From: Sphingomonas caeni
GTDB taxonomy: Bacteria > Pseudomonadota > Alphaproteobacteria > Sphingomonadales > Sphingomonadaceae
Assembly (NCBI RefSeq): GCF_026013415.1
Contig: NZ_JAPDOK010000001.1
Coordinates: 561,342 to 625,341 of the forward strand
Direction of reading: 5' to 3'
Length of the DNA stretch: 64,000 nucleotides
Translations under genes and position numbers: made by a program
Notes under the pieces: model-generated
Database searches by the model: none
Told to the model about the DNA's origin: nothing
What the model saw: the letters and a program-made list of their open reading frames with translations, nothing else
Part shown: piece after piece, positions 63,542 to 64,000 of the stretch
Layout: each line of letters opens with the position of its first letter
How positions within the stretch are numbered: position 1 is the first letter of the stretch

Positions 63542-64000
63542 GGCTGGCGCGGCGGCTCGAAATTCTCGCGGCGCCAGATCGGGTCGGCGGGCTCCTCGGG
63601 ATCGGGGATGGCGAAATCGAGATAGCCGAAATGGGTCGCGATCCGCCGCTCGCCCGGATCGGTGATCGCGGTCCGCCCGTGCATGAAGCGGGTGTTGTCG
63701 AGCATCACCAGATCACCCGCCTGCCAGCCGACCGGCACGCTCAGCCGCTCGCCCGCCGCCTGGATCGCCTGCAGCCATGCCTCGGGCACCGGGCGGCCAT
63801 CGTCGAGTACGGGATGATCGCGGATGCCGCGGGTGAAGCGCGCGAAGAGCAGGAAATTGCCGAAGGCGGGCGCGGCCGCGAACATCGGCTTGTGGAGCGC
63901 GGGACGCGTGAAGAAGCGAAGCACGCCGCCATCGGGAAGCCGGCGGAATTGATAGGGACAGCCCGGCGGGGGCGAAGCCAGATCGGCGTCGCCGGGCGTC
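63538..64000 (-). CDS. TauD/TfdA-family dioxygenase, C-terminal part (cut by window edge)
   Basis: Only the last 153 codons are present; the frame stays open to the window end, so the start lies beyond 64000. The visible part contains the distal pieces of a TauD/SyrP-type Fe(II)/2OG fold: GDLVMLDNTRFMHGRTAI with the second metal His and the RRIATHFGYLDF arginine. The upstream metal HxD must be outside. Substrate unknown. It shares four bases with the TPR-oxygenase gene. Confidence 0.8.
   Translation of the reverse strand, partial: TPGDADLASPPPGCPYQFRRLPDGGVLRFFTRPALHKPMFAAAPAFGNFLLFARFTRGIRDHPVLDDGRPVPEAWLQAIQAAGERLSVPVGWQAGDLVMLDNTRFMHGRTAITDPGERRIATHFGYLDFAIPDPEEPADPIWRRENFEPPRQP

Overview
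The window is GC-rich, densely packed alphaproteobacterial chromosome, most likely from a Sphingomonas-type organism. The evidence is the ybgC-tolQRAB-pal order, ruvC-ruvA-x-ruvB, a GapR (DUF2312) protein, the plant/alphaproteobacterial type of GshA, many ATGA start/stop overlaps, and an abundance of exported peptidases with DUF4136 and DUF2147 proteins. No tRNA, rRNA, CRISPR array, transposase, integrase or phage gene was seen. The species assignment is inference.

Layout. 1-4.1 kb: end of an exported protein, a TelA/XpaC/DUF7674-like cluster behind an inverted repeat, a secreted TIM-barrel-like protein and a lipoprotein. 4.1-9.6 kb: cysQ-pmbA-ubiA, a DUF2147 protein, an SDR reductase and rsmE. 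9.6-17.2 kb: gshA, a membrane methyltransferase-like protein, an M61-PDZ peptidase, ppa and three membrane or lipoprotein genes. 17.4-20.7 kb: TfoX-N, GNAT, an EamA exporter, a small membrane protein and ispG. 20.7-24.1 kb: a signalling group (GAF-EAL phosphodiesterase, membrane LytTR regulator) divergent from an acyltransferase-3. 24.1-29.4 kb: asparaginase, S1/P1 nuclease, then a minus-strand run of SPFH protein, ribbon-helix-helix protein, zinc ribbon, small membrane proteins and a hydrolase. 29.4-34.3 kb: the Tol-Pal operon with an extra secreted copy of the TolA C-terminal domain. 34.3-42.5 kb: ABC exporter, ruvB-x-ruvA-ruvC, yebC, gapR, amidohydrolase, DUF1244. 42.6-49.3 kb: pyk, a VapBC-type toxin-antitoxin pair, HAD hydrolase, rpmJ, DUF4136 lipoprotein, M14 carboxypeptidase, twin GNATs, gpmA. 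49.5-64 kb: purEK, M16, M28 and penicillin-acylase-type hydrolases, an ExbD-like secreted protein, clpB, and a TPR/2OG oxygenase overlapping a TauD-like dioxygenase cut by the window end.

Most genes are housekeeping. The less ordinary material is (i) a four-copy intergenic repeat with a conserved core of about 70 bp, (ii) several families of long intergenic palindromes, one of which supplies the ruvC ribosome binding site, (iii) stand-alone secreted versions of TolA and ExbD/TolR periplasmic domains, (iv) a perfect 15-bp inverted repeat bracketing the translation start of the GAF-EAL gene, (v) an unnamed gene translationally coupled inside ruvA-ruvB, and (vi) the SPFH/RHH/zinc-ribbon/small-membrane-protein operon. 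Start codons were moved inward from the longest open frame where a Shine-Dalgarno (SD) sequence, signal peptide or gene overlap argued for it.
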